50,797 nucleotides of DNA, from NCBI GenBank assembly GCA_018819265.1, contig JAHJQI010000121.1, positions 1 to 50,797 of the forward strand. Reading direction: 5' to 3'. Below, piece after piece: positions 28,205 to 37,021 of this stretch. This DNA is from Alphaproteobacteria bacterium. GTDB lineage: Bacteria; Pseudomonadota; Alphaproteobacteria; Rhizobiales; Hyphomicrobiaceae. Positions within the stretch are counted from its first letter, which is position 1, and every line of letters starts with the position of its first letter. The notes beneath the pieces were generated by a model that did no database searches, was not told where the DNA came from, and saw only the letters and a program-made list of their open reading frames with translations. A program made the position numbers and the translations under genes.

Positions 28205-28247
28205 CGAAGCGCGAAAAGCGATCGCGTATGGTCGGATGATGCTCTAG
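28205..28247 (+). repeat. CTAG-ended palindromic repeat, right half (copy 1)
   Basis: GCGAAAAGCGATCGCGTATG followed by GTCGGATGATGCTCTAG. It matches the right half of the longer copies; the left arm is missing or degenerate. Confidence 0.55.
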
Positions 28248-28372
28248 ACACTTAGGCGACCATCGACAGAATGGGTCTCGGACAAGATGCGCCTTGAAGA
28301 CGATCGGCCCTGTGCGTGGGTCGAGAGCATGGTCAGCAAATGTGTACGCGGTGTCTTGTTGAAGGAACGCGC

Positions 28373-28427
28373 CCTAGAAAAACATCCGATCGCGAAAACG
28401 GATCGCGTATGGTCTGATGGTGCTCTA
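28373..28427 (+). repeat. CTAG-ended palindromic repeat (copy 2)
   Basis: Left end CTAGAAAAACATCCGATCGC, right end GATCGCGTATGGTCTGATGG then TGCTCTA. The arms can fold on each other around CGCGAAAACG. Confidence 0.6.
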
Positions 28428-28431
28428 CGGC

Positions 28432-28494
28432 AGCATCGGATCTGACGAAATCGCCAAGTTCGATCGGATATGTTCGTATGATGATGATGTTCTA
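28432..28494 (+). repeat. CTAG-ended palindromic repeat, degenerate (copy 3)
   Basis: AGCATCGGATCTGACGAAAT at the left and GATCGGATATGTTCGTATGA then TGATGATGTTCTAG at the right. Same layout as its neighbours with more mismatches. Confidence 0.45.
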
Positions 28495-28580
28495 GCGGCG
28501 ATGTCAGCGCATCTGGGTGCCCTGCGAATTGGGCGCTTTTACGGGTGGCTTCGGGGCGATCGCGGGAGAGGCGAACGAGT

Positions 28581-29633
28581 ATGGACCATCGATCCTTCTA
28601 CGATTGCGCCGGACCGTTCAGCCTGCAGGATCTTGCTGACGCAACCGGCTCCGCGGTTCCCGGCGCGTTCAAGGATCAAGCGCAATCGCTCAAGTATTCC
28701 AATGTTCGTGCGCTGAGCGACGCGGGAATGACGGACGTGTCGTTTTTCGACAACCGGAAATATCTGGCGCAGCTTGAAGCGACGACCGCGGGGGCGTGCC
28801 TGGTCCATGGCGCTTTTGCCGATCGTTTGCCGGCGGGTACTGTGCCGCTGGTGACGGGCAAGCCCTACCGGGCGTTTGCGCTGGCGCTTTCGAAATTCTA
28901 TCCTGACGCGATGTGGCCATCGGTTTGCGATGCCGGCGGGCCTGCCGGCGTGCATCCGAGTGCCGAACTGGAAGAGGGCGTCGTTGTTGAGCCGGGTGCT
29001 ATCGTGGGCTCGCAGGCTCAGATCGGCGCGGGCAGCAGGATCGCAGCCGGCGCGGTGATCGGGCGGCGCGTCGCGATCGGGCGTAATTGCTACGTGGGAG
29101 CGCTCGCGTCACTTCAGCACACGCTGGTCGGCGACAGGGTCATTATCCATGCCGGCGCCCGGCTCGGGCAGGACGGGTTCGGGTTCGCGATGGATCGCAA
29201 CGGGCACCTCAAAGTGCCGCAGATCGGCCGGGTCATCGTGCAGAACGATGTCGAAATCGGCGCCAATTCGACCATCGACCGAGGAGCGCTTAAGGATACG
29301 ATCATCGGTGAAGGGACCAAAATTGATAATCTCGTACAGATAGGGCACAACGTAGTCATCGGTCGGCATTGCGTTATCGTTGCCCATACGGGTATTTCCG
29401 GCTCCACCCAACTCGGCGATTTTGTCGTGATGGGAGGGCAGTCGGGAACGGTCGGTCATATCAGTATCGGATCGGGTGCGCAGGTCGCCGGGGCATCGCA
29501 CCCAAAGGAAGATGTGCCGGCTGGTGCCCGCGTTGGTGGAACGCCGGCGCGGCCGTTGCGGCAGTGGGGCCGTGAACTCGCCATTCTCGCTAAACTCGCA
29601 AGGGGTAGCGGAGATGGCGGCGCTGACGGGTAG
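28581..29633 (+). CDS. lpxD: UDP-3-O-acylglucosamine N-acyltransferase
   Basis: 350 aa from the ATG at 28581. Third step of lipid A synthesis: transfers a 3-hydroxyacyl chain from ACP to the glucosamine nitrogen. N-terminal uridine-binding domain ([10 protein letters not shown]), then left-handed beta-helix hexapeptide repeats (about 110-300), with [14 protein letters not shown] and the catalytic His region [11 protein letters not shown], and the C-terminal PARPLRQW helix. Starts the lpxD-fabZ-lpxA-lpxI-lpxB operon typical of alphaproteobacteria. Confidence 0.96.
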   Translation: MDHRSFYDCAGPFSLQDLADATGSAVPGAFKDQAQSLKYSNVRALSDAGMTDVSFFDNRKYLAQLEATTAGACLVHGAFADRLPAGTVPLVTGKPYRAFALALSKFYPDAMWPSVCDAGGPAGVHPSAELEEGVVVEPGAIVGSQAQIGAGSRIAAGAVIGRRVAIGRNCYVGALASLQHTLVGDRVIIHAGARLGQDGFGFAMDRNGHLKVPQIGRVIVQNDVEIGANSTIDRGALKDTIIGEGTKIDNLVQIGHNVVIGRHCVIVAHTGISGSTQLGDFVVMGGQSGTVGHISIGSGAQVAGASHPKEDVPAGARVGGTPARPLRQWGRELAILAKLARGSGDGGADG

Positions 29634-29741
29634 TTCCCTAGGTTGTCGTTTCGCGTGACGGCAGGCCGGCGCGTGGGGCGAGCTGGCGGAGGCTTGGTAG
29701 TTGGCGATGGCTATGCAGTGAAGTTGGAGATTGAAAACAAG

Positions 29742-30242
29742 ATGGACGATGTGAGTTCCAAATCCGAACTGGGCACCGCCGACATCGTGCGTGTCATGAA
29801 GCTGCTTCCGCACCGCTACCCCTTCCTGCTGGTCGACGGAATCTATGATATGGACGGCGACAACAGCGCGGTCGGGTTGAAGAACGTCACAATCAACGAA
29901 CCGTTCTTCCAGGGGCATTTTCCGCAGTTTCCGGTGATGCCCGGCGTGCTCATCATCGAGGGGCTGGCGCAGACGGCGGGCGCGTTGTGCGTGCATAGCA
30001 TCGGCGAAGACTACAAGGCCGAACTCGTCTACTTCATGGGGATCGACAGGGCCAAATTCCGCCGGCCGGTCGTGCCCGGCGATGTGCTGCATTACCACGT
30101 CAGGAAAATCCGCAACCGCGGTCGCGTCTGGAAGTTCTACGGTGAGGCCAAGGTCAAGGGCCAGATTGCGGCGGAAGCGGAAATCAGCGCGATGCTGGCC
30201 GATACGGCTGAAGCACGGGCATTTGCGAGCGGAAATGGCTGA
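29742..30242 (+). CDS. fabZ: 3-hydroxyacyl-ACP dehydratase FabZ
   Basis: 166 aa from the ATG at 29742; a GTG at 29718 would add 8 residues. Hot-dog-fold dehydratase that removes water from 3-hydroxyacyl-ACP in fatty acid elongation and so competes with LpxA/LpxD for the same substrate. [12 protein letters not shown], the catalytic [17 protein letters not shown] (His and Glu) and FRRPVVPGD are present. Overlaps lpxA by 8 bp (ATGGCTGA). Confidence 0.96.
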   Translation: MDDVSSKSELGTADIVRVMKLLPHRYPFLLVDGIYDMDGDNSAVGLKNVTINEPFFQGHFPQFPVMPGVLIIEGLAQTAGALCVHSIGEDYKAELVYFMGIDRAKFRRPVVPGDVLHYHVRKIRNRGRVWKFYGEAKVKGQIAAEAEISAMLADTAEARAFASGNG

Positions 30243-31041
30243 TCATAAGATCCATGCCTCGGCGGTTGTCGAGGACGGGGCGCAGATCGGTGACGGGGTC
30301 AGAATCGGACCCTATTGCCATGTCGGTCCCGAGGTTCAACTCGCAGAGGCCGTGGAACTGATTTCCCACGCCGTGATCGCTGGTCGAACAACCATTGGCG
30401 CGCGCACCAAAGTATTCCCGTTCGCTTCCATCGGCCATCAGCCTCAGGATCTCAAGTACAAGGGTGAAGCCTCGACGCTGACGATCGGGGCGGATTGCCA
30501 AATCCGCGAGGGCGTGACGATGAACCCCGGGACGGCGGGCGGCCGGATGGTCACCAGCGTCGGCGACCATTGCGCGTTCCTGGCCAATTCCCACGTCGGG
30601 CACGACTGCCGCGTCGGCAATAATGTGATCTTCTCCAACAACGTCATGCTGGCCGGGCACTGCGATGTCGGCGATTTCGCCATTATCGGCGGAGGCGCGG
30701 CCGTCATCCAGTTCGCGCGGGTTGGACCGCATGCCTTTGTCGGCGGCATGTCGGGGCTTGAAAACGATCTCATTCCCTATGGCATGGCGCTCGGCAACCG
30801 CGCCTATCTTTCAGGGCTCAATATCGTCGGTCTGCAGCGCCGCGGGTTTTCGCGCGAGGAGATCCACGATCTGCGGCGCGCCTACCGGTTGCTGTTTGCT
30901 GCCGAAGGTACGCTGGCGGAGCGGATGGAAGATATCGCGGACGAATTCAAGGATCACGCCACTGTTCAGGAGATCCTGGAGTTTATCCGAAGCGGCGGCA
31001 AGCGCTCGCTATGCACGCCGCGTGGCCAGAGCGGCACCTGA
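30235..31041 (+). CDS. lpxA: Acyl-ACP--UDP-N-acetylglucosamine O-acyltransferase
   Basis: 268 aa. First step of lipid A synthesis, adding a 3-hydroxyacyl chain to UDP-GlcNAc. Left-handed beta helix from about residue 4 to 190 with hexapeptide repeats, the catalytic His in [10 protein letters not shown], and the C-terminal helical domain ([19 protein letters not shown]). The ATG overlaps the fabZ stop, which points to translational coupling. Next gene lpxI starts 126 bp on. Confidence 0.97.
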   Translation: MADHKIHASAVVEDGAQIGDGVRIGPYCHVGPEVQLAEAVELISHAVIAGRTTIGARTKVFPFASIGHQPQDLKYKGEASTLTIGADCQIREGVTMNPGTAGGRMVTSVGDHCAFLANSHVGHDCRVGNNVIFSNNVMLAGHCDVGDFAIIGGGAAVIQFARVGPHAFVGGMSGLENDLIPYGMALGNRAYLSGLNIVGLQRRGFSREEIHDLRRAYRLLFAAEGTLAERMEDIADEFKDHATVQEILEFIRSGGKRSLCTPRGQSGT

Positions 31042-31167
31042 GCCGGCGAAGTTAGCGCAGCGCGTGTGCTGACCGGGAAGTCATCCGTCGTTTCCCGTAC
31101 ACTGGGGCGTGAACTGCACGATCTGAAGCAGACCAGCGGTCGGGCGAAAAAGGCGGTTCGGTTCCCT

Positions 31168-32490
31168 ATGCACAGACCTTCACCGAGACGGATCGGAATC
31201 CTGGCAGGCGGGCGCAGCCTGCCGATCGAGATCGCTGAAGGCCTCAAGGCGCGTGGGGTGGACGTCCATATCGTGGCGATCGCGGGAGAAGCCGACCCGG
31301 CGCTTGAAGCCTTCCATCCGGAAACGTTGAACTGGGGCCAGATCGGCGGGATCGTCGCATCTTTCAAAAAAGCGGGATGCCAGCAGGTTGCAATCGCCGG
31401 CAGCGTCAGCCGTCCCGACCTGTCGACGATCAAACCCGACCTCGGCTTTTTTCGCGCCATCCCAACCGTCCTGCAATTGATCCGCGCCGGCGGCGACGAC
31501 GCCATTTTGCGCGGCGTCATCGGCTTCTTCGAAAAGCGCGGCCTTCAGATCATCGGCGTCAGCCAGGTGGCGCCGGAATTGCTGGTCGGCCTCGGCGCAT
31601 TTGCCGGTCCGCAACACCAGCGCGTAGATATGGACGACATCGGAATAGGCTTCGAGGTGCTGCGGGTTCTCGCACCCTTCGATGTCGGACAGGCTGTGGT
31701 TGTTGCCGATGGCCGGGTCGAGGCGATCGAGGGAGCGGAGGGCACAGACCGAATGCTCGACCGGCTGGGCGGGCAACGTCATGCAAAGATGCGGGTTCGG
31801 GCTCCGGTCGGCCGCGGTATCCTGGTCAAGGCGCCGAAGCCGGGCCAGGAACTTCGCGTCGATATGCCGGCGATCGGGCCGGAGACGGTGCGCAAGTCGG
31901 CGGCGGCCGATCTCAAGGGAATTGCCGTTGAGGCGGGGCGCGTCCTGGCGATCGACCGGGCGCAATTGCAGGAGACGGCTGGCAGTCACCGGGTGTTCGT
32001 TGCCGGCGTGAGGCCCGGCGAATTCGAGAAGAGCGAAGGTCAGCTCGCGGGTGGGCCGGGGGAGGTTTGCGCCGGCGATACCAAGACCGTTCGCCAGCTT
32101 GGCCGGCGCAGGCTGCGATCCCGCGACGAGGCGGATGCAAAAAAGGGAGCTCGGCTGATCTCGGCATTGGCGGCTTTCGATACAGCGCGGGCGGTTGTCC
32201 TGTCGCGCCGGCATGTGCTGGCGGTGGAGGCCGGCGAAGGCGTCATCGAAACGATCGACAGGGCGGCACAACTCAGGCAATGGGGCGGAGGCGGCCTGTT
32301 TGGCCGGCGCTCAGGCGTTGCCGTTCTGGCGATTGCCCGCGATCTCGATGCGGCGGTGATCGCAAGCGCGGCGGATGCCGGGCTGGCGGGCGTCGCGGTC
32401 GTCCTGCAGAAATTCACCGCTGGTGTCGGTGACGAGGCGATTGCGGAGGCGGACCGACGGAAACTCTTCATTGCGGCAGTGGCGGGGTAG
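31168..32490 (+). CDS. lpxI: UDP-2,3-diacylglucosamine pyrophosphatase LpxI with a duplicated C-terminal domain
   Basis: 440 aa from the ATG at 31168. LpxI hydrolyses UDP-2,3-diacylglucosamine to lipid X, replacing LpxH in alphaproteobacteria; the family usually has about 270-290 residues. Residues 1-281 are a full LpxI: N-domain (RIGILAGGRSLPIEIAEG), hinge, and C-domain with VLVKAPKPGQ-type active loop (ILVKAPKPGQELRVDMPAIG at 218-237). Residues 326-440 repeat the C-domain in degenerate form: AFDTARAVVLSRRHVLAVEA and EGVIETIDRA match FDVGQAVVVADGRVEAIEGA and EGTDRMLDRL of the first copy, and DAGLAGVAV to KLFIAAV matches ADLKGIAV to RVFVAGV. The active-site loop is missing in the second copy. 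Confidence 0.92.
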   Translation: MHRPSPRRIGILAGGRSLPIEIAEGLKARGVDVHIVAIAGEADPALEAFHPETLNWGQIGGIVASFKKAGCQQVAIAGSVSRPDLSTIKPDLGFFRAIPTVLQLIRAGGDDAILRGVIGFFEKRGLQIIGVSQVAPELLVGLGAFAGPQHQRVDMDDIGIGFEVLRVLAPFDVGQAVVVADGRVEAIEGAEGTDRMLDRLGGQRHAKMRVRAPVGRGILVKAPKPGQELRVDMPAIGPETVRKSAAADLKGIAVEAGRVLAIDRAQLQETAGSHRVFVAGVRPGEFEKSEGQLAGGPGEVCAGDTKTVRQLGRRRLRSRDEADAKKGARLISALAAFDTARAVVLSRRHVLAVEAGEGVIETIDRAAQLRQWGGGGLFGRRSGVAVLAIARDLDAAVIASAADAGLAGVAVVLQKFTAGVGDEAIAEADRRKLFIAAVAG

Positions 32491-32495
32491 GCGCG

Positions 32496-33758
32496 ATGGC
32501 AGGATCTGACAAGGACGGCAGACTGGCGACGGTTTCGGTCGCCGACGGACTGGCGATGGGAGGTGCGCGGGAGCGCGTGATCGTCGATGCCAACAGCCGC
32601 AATTTCCGTATTTTCATCGTCGCAGGCGAGCATTCCGGCGATGCGCTCGGCGGCAAGCTGATGGAGGCCCTCAACCGCCGCCTGCATGGGCGCGTGCGCT
32701 ATCTTGGCGTCGGCGGCGAGAACATGGCGCGTCAAGGGCTGGTGTCACAGTTCCCGCTCGAAGACGTCGCGGTGATGGGGCCGCTGTCGATCCTGCCGCG
32801 GCTGCCGCGGCTCATCCGGCGGGTCTATCAGACTGTCGAGGCGGGCCTGAGCGCGCAACCCGATGCGGTCATTATCATCGACAGCCCGGAATTCACCCAT
32901 CCGATCGCCAAGCGGATCAAGAAGCGGCTGCCCTACGTGCCTGTCATCGACTACGTGTCGCCGTCGGTCTGGGCATGGCGGCCGGGCCGGGCGAAGAAGA
33001 TGGCCCGGTATGTCGATCATCTCCTGGCCTTGCTGCCGTTCGAGCCGGAGGCGCATCGCCGTCTCGGCGGACCGCCGACGACGTACGTCGGGCATCCGCT
33101 GATCGAGCGGCTGGACTGGCTGAACGGGCTTAGCGAAACGGAACTGGCCGGCCGGCTCGGGCTCGACCCAGAGCGGCCCGTTCTCGTCGTCCTGCCGGGC
33201 AGCCGCACGTCGGAAGTCAGCCGGCTGCTGGAGCCGTTCGGCAAGGCGGTTGGTATGCTCGCCGAACGCGGACTCAAGCCGCAGGTCCTTATTCCTGTGG
33301 TGGAAAGCGTGCGCGGACTCGTTGAAGCGGGTATAGCCGGGTGGCCGGTCAGGCCGTATCTCGTTTCAGGTGAAGAGGATAAATTCAAGGCTTTCAAGCT
33401 GGCGCATGCGGCACTTGCGGCGTCGGGCACGGTGACGCTCGAACTTGCGGTGGCGGGTACGCCGATGGTTGTCGCCTACCGGGTCGATGGACTTGCCGCG
33501 CAGTTGCGCTTCCTCGTCAAGGTTCACTCCGTCGTGCTTGCCAATCTCGTGCTCGCAGAGAACGCGTTCCCCGAGCTTCTGCAGGAAGATTGCGAGCCGG
33601 TGCGTCTTGCAGATGCGGTGGAGCTGTTGTTGAAGGCGACGCCGGAAAGGGCATCCCAGATCGAAGCGCTGTCGCGCATCCATGAGAAGATGCTGCTCGC
33701 CGGCCAGACCCCAAGCGAAGCGGCCGCCGACGTGGTGGTCGAGGTCCTGGAAGGGTAA
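32496..33758 (+). CDS. lpxB: Lipid-A-disaccharide synthase
   Basis: 420 aa. Family 19 glycosyltransferase joining lipid X to UDP-2,3-diacylglucosamine to give the tetraacyl disaccharide. Landmarks: FIVAGEHSGDALGGKLM, YLGVGGENMARQG, DSPEFTHPIAKR, YVSPSVWAWRPGR, LPGSRTSEV, and SGTVTLELAVAGTPMVV. The first ~35 residues precede the usual start of the domain; no better internal start was seen. It begins 5 bp after the lpxI stop and ends the lipid A operon; gltA converges from the other strand. Confidence 0.96.
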   Translation: MAGSDKDGRLATVSVADGLAMGGARERVIVDANSRNFRIFIVAGEHSGDALGGKLMEALNRRLHGRVRYLGVGGENMARQGLVSQFPLEDVAVMGPLSILPRLPRLIRRVYQTVEAGLSAQPDAVIIIDSPEFTHPIAKRIKKRLPYVPVIDYVSPSVWAWRPGRAKKMARYVDHLLALLPFEPEAHRRLGGPPTTYVGHPLIERLDWLNGLSETELAGRLGLDPERPVLVVLPGSRTSEVSRLLEPFGKAVGMLAERGLKPQVLIPVVESVRGLVEAGIAGWPVRPYLVSGEEDKFKAFKLAHAALAASGTVTLELAVAGTPMVVAYRVDGLAAQLRFLVKVHSVVLANLVLAENAFPELLQEDCEPVRLADAVELLLKATPERASQIEALSRIHEKMLLAGQTPSEAAADVVVEVLEG

Positions 33759-33836
33759 GCCGTTGCAGTCGATACCGTAAGCGGCGCCGGAACGCTGCGG
33801 CGGCGTTCAATCATCCAAATTCGTAGCAGACTGCTC

Positions 33837-35150
33837 TCAGCCGCGCTGTCCGCGCGGGACGTAGTCGCGGAGTGGGGCGCCGATGTAAAGCTGGCGTGGG
33901 CGGCCGATGCGCTGTTCGGGATCCTCGATCATTTCCTTCCACTGCGCGACCCAGCCGACGGTGCGTGCGACTGCAAACAGCACCGTGAACATTTCCACCG
34001 GGAAGCCGATGGCACGCAGCGTGATGCCGGAATAGAAGTCGATGTTTGGGTAGAGCTTCTTCTCGACGAAGTAGTCGTCCTCGAGAGCGATACGTTCGAG
34101 TTCCATCGCAACCTGGAGAAGCGGCTCGTTGCGGATGCCGAGGGCGTCGAGCACCTCGTGGCAGGTCTTCTGCATCACCTTGGCGCGCGGATCGTAGTTC
34201 TTGTAGACGCGGTGGCCGAAGCCCATCAGGCGGAAGCCCGACGTCTTGTCCTTGGCCTTCTTGATGTACTCGGGGATGCGGTCGACGGTGCCGATCTCGG
34301 TCAGCATGTTGAGGGCGGCCTCGTTGGCGCCGCCGTGGGCGGGGCCCCACAGGCACGCGATGCCGGCGGCAATGCATGCGAACGGGTTGGCGCCGGAGGA
34401 CCCTGCAAGGCGCACCGTCGAGGTCGAGGCGTTCTGCTCGTGATCGGCGTGCAGGATGAAGATGCGGTCGAGTGCGCGCGCGATCACCGGGTCGACGGTG
34501 TAGGGCGCGCAAGGCACCGCGAAGCACATCTGCAGGAAGTTGGCCGAGAAATCGAGATCGTTGCGCGGATAGATGAAGGGCTGGCCGACCGAATACTTGT
34601 AGGCCATCGCGGCAATCGTCGGCATCTTGGCGATGAGACGGCGGGCGGCAATGGTGCGCTGCTCGGGATCGTTGATGTCGGTCGAGTCGTGGTAGAAGGC
34701 GGACAGCGCGCCGACGACGCCGCACATGACGGCCATCGGGTGCGCGTCACGGCGGAAGCCGGTGTAGAAGCGCGTCATCTGCTCGTGCAGCATGGTGTGG
34801 CGCGTTATGGCGAGCTGGAATTCCTCGTACTCAGGTTCGTTGGGCAATTCGCCGTTGAGCAGCAGGAAACAGACTTCGAGGAAATTCGACTGTACGGCGA
34901 GCTGATCGATCGGATAGCCGCGGTGCAGAAGCATGCCCGCATCGCCATCGATATAGGTGATTTTGGAGGAGCAGTTGGCCGTCGAGGTGAAGCCGGGGTC
35001 GTAGTTGAAGCAACCGGTTTCCTTGTACAGCCGGCCGACATCGATCACGTCAGGGCCGACCGTGCCGGAGCGCACCGGCATGTCGATCGTTTTGCCGCCG
35101 ACGCTGAGAGTGGCCATCGGTGTGTCGATTTTGGGATTGTCAGAACTCAT
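33837..35150 (-). CDS. gltA: Citrate synthase (type II)
   Basis: 437 aa from the ATG at 35150, preceded by AAGGAA. Condenses acetyl-CoA and oxaloacetate as the entry of the TCA cycle. N-terminal small domain ([20 protein letters not shown]) typical of hexameric, NADH-sensitive type II enzymes, [18 protein letters not shown] with a catalytic His, [24 protein letters not shown], and the final Asp/Arg region. Convergent with lpxB (78-bp gap); order lpxB-gltA-gltX is common in Hyphomicrobiales. Confidence 0.97.
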   Translation of the reverse strand: MSSDNPKIDTPMATLSVGGKTIDMPVRSGTVGPDVIDVGRLYKETGCFNYDPGFTSTANCSSKITYIDGDAGMLLHRGYPIDQLAVQSNFLEVCFLLLNGELPNEPEYEEFQLAITRHTMLHEQMTRFYTGFRRDAHPMAVMCGVVGALSAFYHDSTDINDPEQRTIAARRLIAKMPTIAAMAYKYSVGQPFIYPRNDLDFSANFLQMCFAVPCAPYTVDPVIARALDRIFILHADHEQNASTSTVRLAGSSGANPFACIAAGIACLWGPAHGGANEAALNMLTEIGTVDRIPEYIKKAKDKTSGFRLMGFGHRVYKNYDPRAKVMQKTCHEVLDALGIRNEPLLQVAMELERIALEDDYFVEKKLYPNIDFYSGITLRAIGFPVEMFTVLFAVARTVGWVAQWKEMIEDPEQRIGRPRQLYIGAPLRDYVPRGQRG

Positions 35151-35210
35151 CGGTCGGGTTCCTTCAACAAGGTGAACGTTTAGCGCGGCGAGCTTGCGCG
35201 TGGCTCGCGC

Positions 35211-35269
35211 ATCATCCGACCATACGCGATCGTTTTTCGCGCTTCGATGGTCGGATAGAGATGCTCTAG
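35211..35269. repeat. CTAG-ended palindromic repeat (copy 4)
   Basis: Perfect 9-bp arms ATCCGACCA (35214-35222) and TGGTCGGAT (35248-35256), inner GCGATCG/CGCGC hairpin, right end ATGCTCTAG at 35261-35269. It lies 61 bp or more upstream of gltA, between gltA and gltX; the rest of 35151-35448 shows nothing else assignable. Confidence 0.7.
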
Positions 35270-35448
35270 CATTGCGCACGGGGCCAGGCCGATGACGGAT
35301 TTACCTGCTTGGTATCCCACATTCGCAACTGCGGCAAGATAACCCTTGGAAGGGTGCGGTCAGCGTTGGCCGGAACGTGACCGGATGGGGTTTCAGGGTG
35401 ATATTGTGCAGCGCGGCATTTCAACAGCGGGATAGTGCGCAGGCGGAC

Positions 35449-36888
35449 TCAGTGCGCCGCATCGCGAAGGCGGTGTACCGTCTCCTCCTCGCCGAGCACC
35501 GCCATGACGTCGAAAATCGGTGGGGAAACGGTGGTGCCGGTCAGCGCGGCACGCAAAGGCTGGGCGACCTTGCCGAGCTTGAGCTCTTCGGCTTCGGCGA
35601 ATTCGCGGACCTTTGCTTCGAGGGCTTCGGCGGACCATTCGGGAAGGTGTTCCAATTTCGGGACCAGTCTGGCGATCATGGCGCGCGTTGCCTCATCGAG
35701 GAGATTCTCGGCCTTTTCGTCCAACCCGAGTGGACGTTCGGCCCAGAGGAATTTGCCCCCGTCGATGAAGTCGAGCAGGGTTTTCGAGCGCTCCTTCATC
35801 GCCGGGACGAGTGCCCGCAGCTTCGGTCCGGCACCGGCTGCGAGGGCTTTCGCGACGACATCGCCGTGCGCGAGGTGGCGCAGCAGGTGGACGAGGCTGT
35901 CGAACAATTCGTCATCGCCGCTGGCGCGGATCCAGTGGCCGTTCAGGGCTTCGAGCTTTTGGATGTCGAAGCGGGCCGGCGCCTTGTTGATGGTGTCGAT
36001 GTCAAACCACTCGATCAGCTTCTCGGTTGAAAGGATTTCATCGTCGCCATGGCTCCAGCCGAGGCGCACGAGGTAGTTGCGCATGGCAACCGGCAGGTAG
36101 CCCATCTCGCGGTAGGTCTCCGCGCCGAGCGCGCCGTGGCGCTTCGACAGCTTGGCGCCGTCGGGGCCGTGGATCAGGGGCACGTGCGCCCACTCCGGCA
36201 CGCTCCACCCCAGGAGAGAATAGATCTGGGCCTGGCGGGCGGCGTTGGTCAGATGGTCGACGCCGCGTATGACGTGGGTGATGCCCATGTCGTGATCGTC
36301 GACGACGACGGCTAAATTGTAGGTCGGGGAGCCATCCGAGCGCAGGATGATAAGATCATCGAGGTCCTTGTTGGCGAAGGTGACTTCGCCCTGGACGTGA
36401 TCGCGGATGACGGTTTCGCCGTCCTTCGGTGCGCGCAGGCGGATGGCGAAGGCTGCGTCGCCGGGCGCGTCGGCAGGGTCGCGGTCGCGCCAGGGGGAGT
36501 CGACCCTGAAGGGGCGCTTCTCGGCTTCGGCGGCTTCGCGCATGGCGGCAAGTTCTACCTGGGTGAGATAGCAGCGGTAGGCGTTGCCGTCGCCAAGGAG
36601 CTTTTCGGCGGCCTCGCGGTGCCGGTCGGCACGCTCATGCTGGGAGACCGGTTCGCCGTCCCAGTCGAGTCCGAGCCAGGTGAGGCCGTCGAGGATCGCG
36701 GCGACGGCTTCCGGCGAGTTGCGCTCGCGGTCGGTGTCTTCGATGCGCAGCAGGAACTTGCCGCCCTTTGCCTTGGCGTAGAGCCAGTTGAAGAGCGCGG
36801 TGCGCGCGCCGCCGATATGCAGATAGCCGGTCGGCGAGGGAGCGAAACGGACGACGACGGGCGCGTTGGTGGGGGCGGCATTCGACAT
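35449..36888 (-). CDS. gltX: Glutamate--tRNA ligase
   Basis: 479 aa from the ATG at 36888 ([20 protein letters not shown]); an in-frame start at 36939 adds a non-conserved stretch. Class I synthetase charging tRNA-Glu (possibly also tRNA-Gln, as in many alphaproteobacteria that use amidation). HIGH motif as [16 protein letters not shown] motif as [23 protein letters not shown], and an all-helical anticodon domain at the C-terminus. Divergent from comEC. Confidence 0.96.
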   Translation of the reverse strand: MSNAAPTNAPVVVRFAPSPTGYLHIGGARTALFNWLYAKAKGGKFLLRIEDTDRERNSPEAVAAILDGLTWLGLDWDGEPVSQHERADRHREAAEKLLGDGNAYRCYLTQVELAAMREAAEAEKRPFRVDSPWRDRDPADAPGDAAFAIRLRAPKDGETVIRDHVQGEVTFANKDLDDLIILRSDGSPTYNLAVVVDDHDMGITHVIRGVDHLTNAARQAQIYSLLGWSVPEWAHVPLIHGPDGAKLSKRHGALGAETYREMGYLPVAMRNYLVRLGWSHGDDEILSTEKLIEWFDIDTINKAPARFDIQKLEALNGHWIRASGDDELFDSLVHLLRHLAHGDVVAKALAAGAGPKLRALVPAMKERSKTLLDFIDGGKFLWAERPLGLDEKAENLLDEATRAMIARLVPKLEHLPEWSAEALEAKVREFAEAEELKLGKVAQPLRAALTGTTVSPPIFDVMAVLGEEETVHRLRDAAH

Positions 36889-37021
36889 TGAGGACGTTCT
36901 CGTTATGGGTTGATGGGTTGGGAGTGCGATTGCACGCAAGCGTTCGGTACTGCTCAGCTTTATTTGGCTTGGAGGCGGTGTAGCATGGCAACCGGTACTG
37001 GTTAAGGATTTAGGTCATTCG

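Larger units (their letters stand above)
27767..28580. other. 814-bp gene-free region between bamA and lpxD
   Basis: No convincing gene is visible on either strand: open frames here are short and lack recognisable conservation or ribosome sites. It holds GC-rich hairpins just after bamA, a small TGGAA-gca-TTCCA hairpin near 28097, and three copies or half-copies of the CTAG-ended palindromic repeat (28205-28494). No skp-like gene, which lies here in gammaproteobacteria, is seen. Confidence 0.5.

Noticed and set aside
27767..28580. A skp/ompH gene between bamA and lpxD
   Set aside because: No frame with signal peptide and long helical charged sequence is present; several relatives also lack skp at this place.
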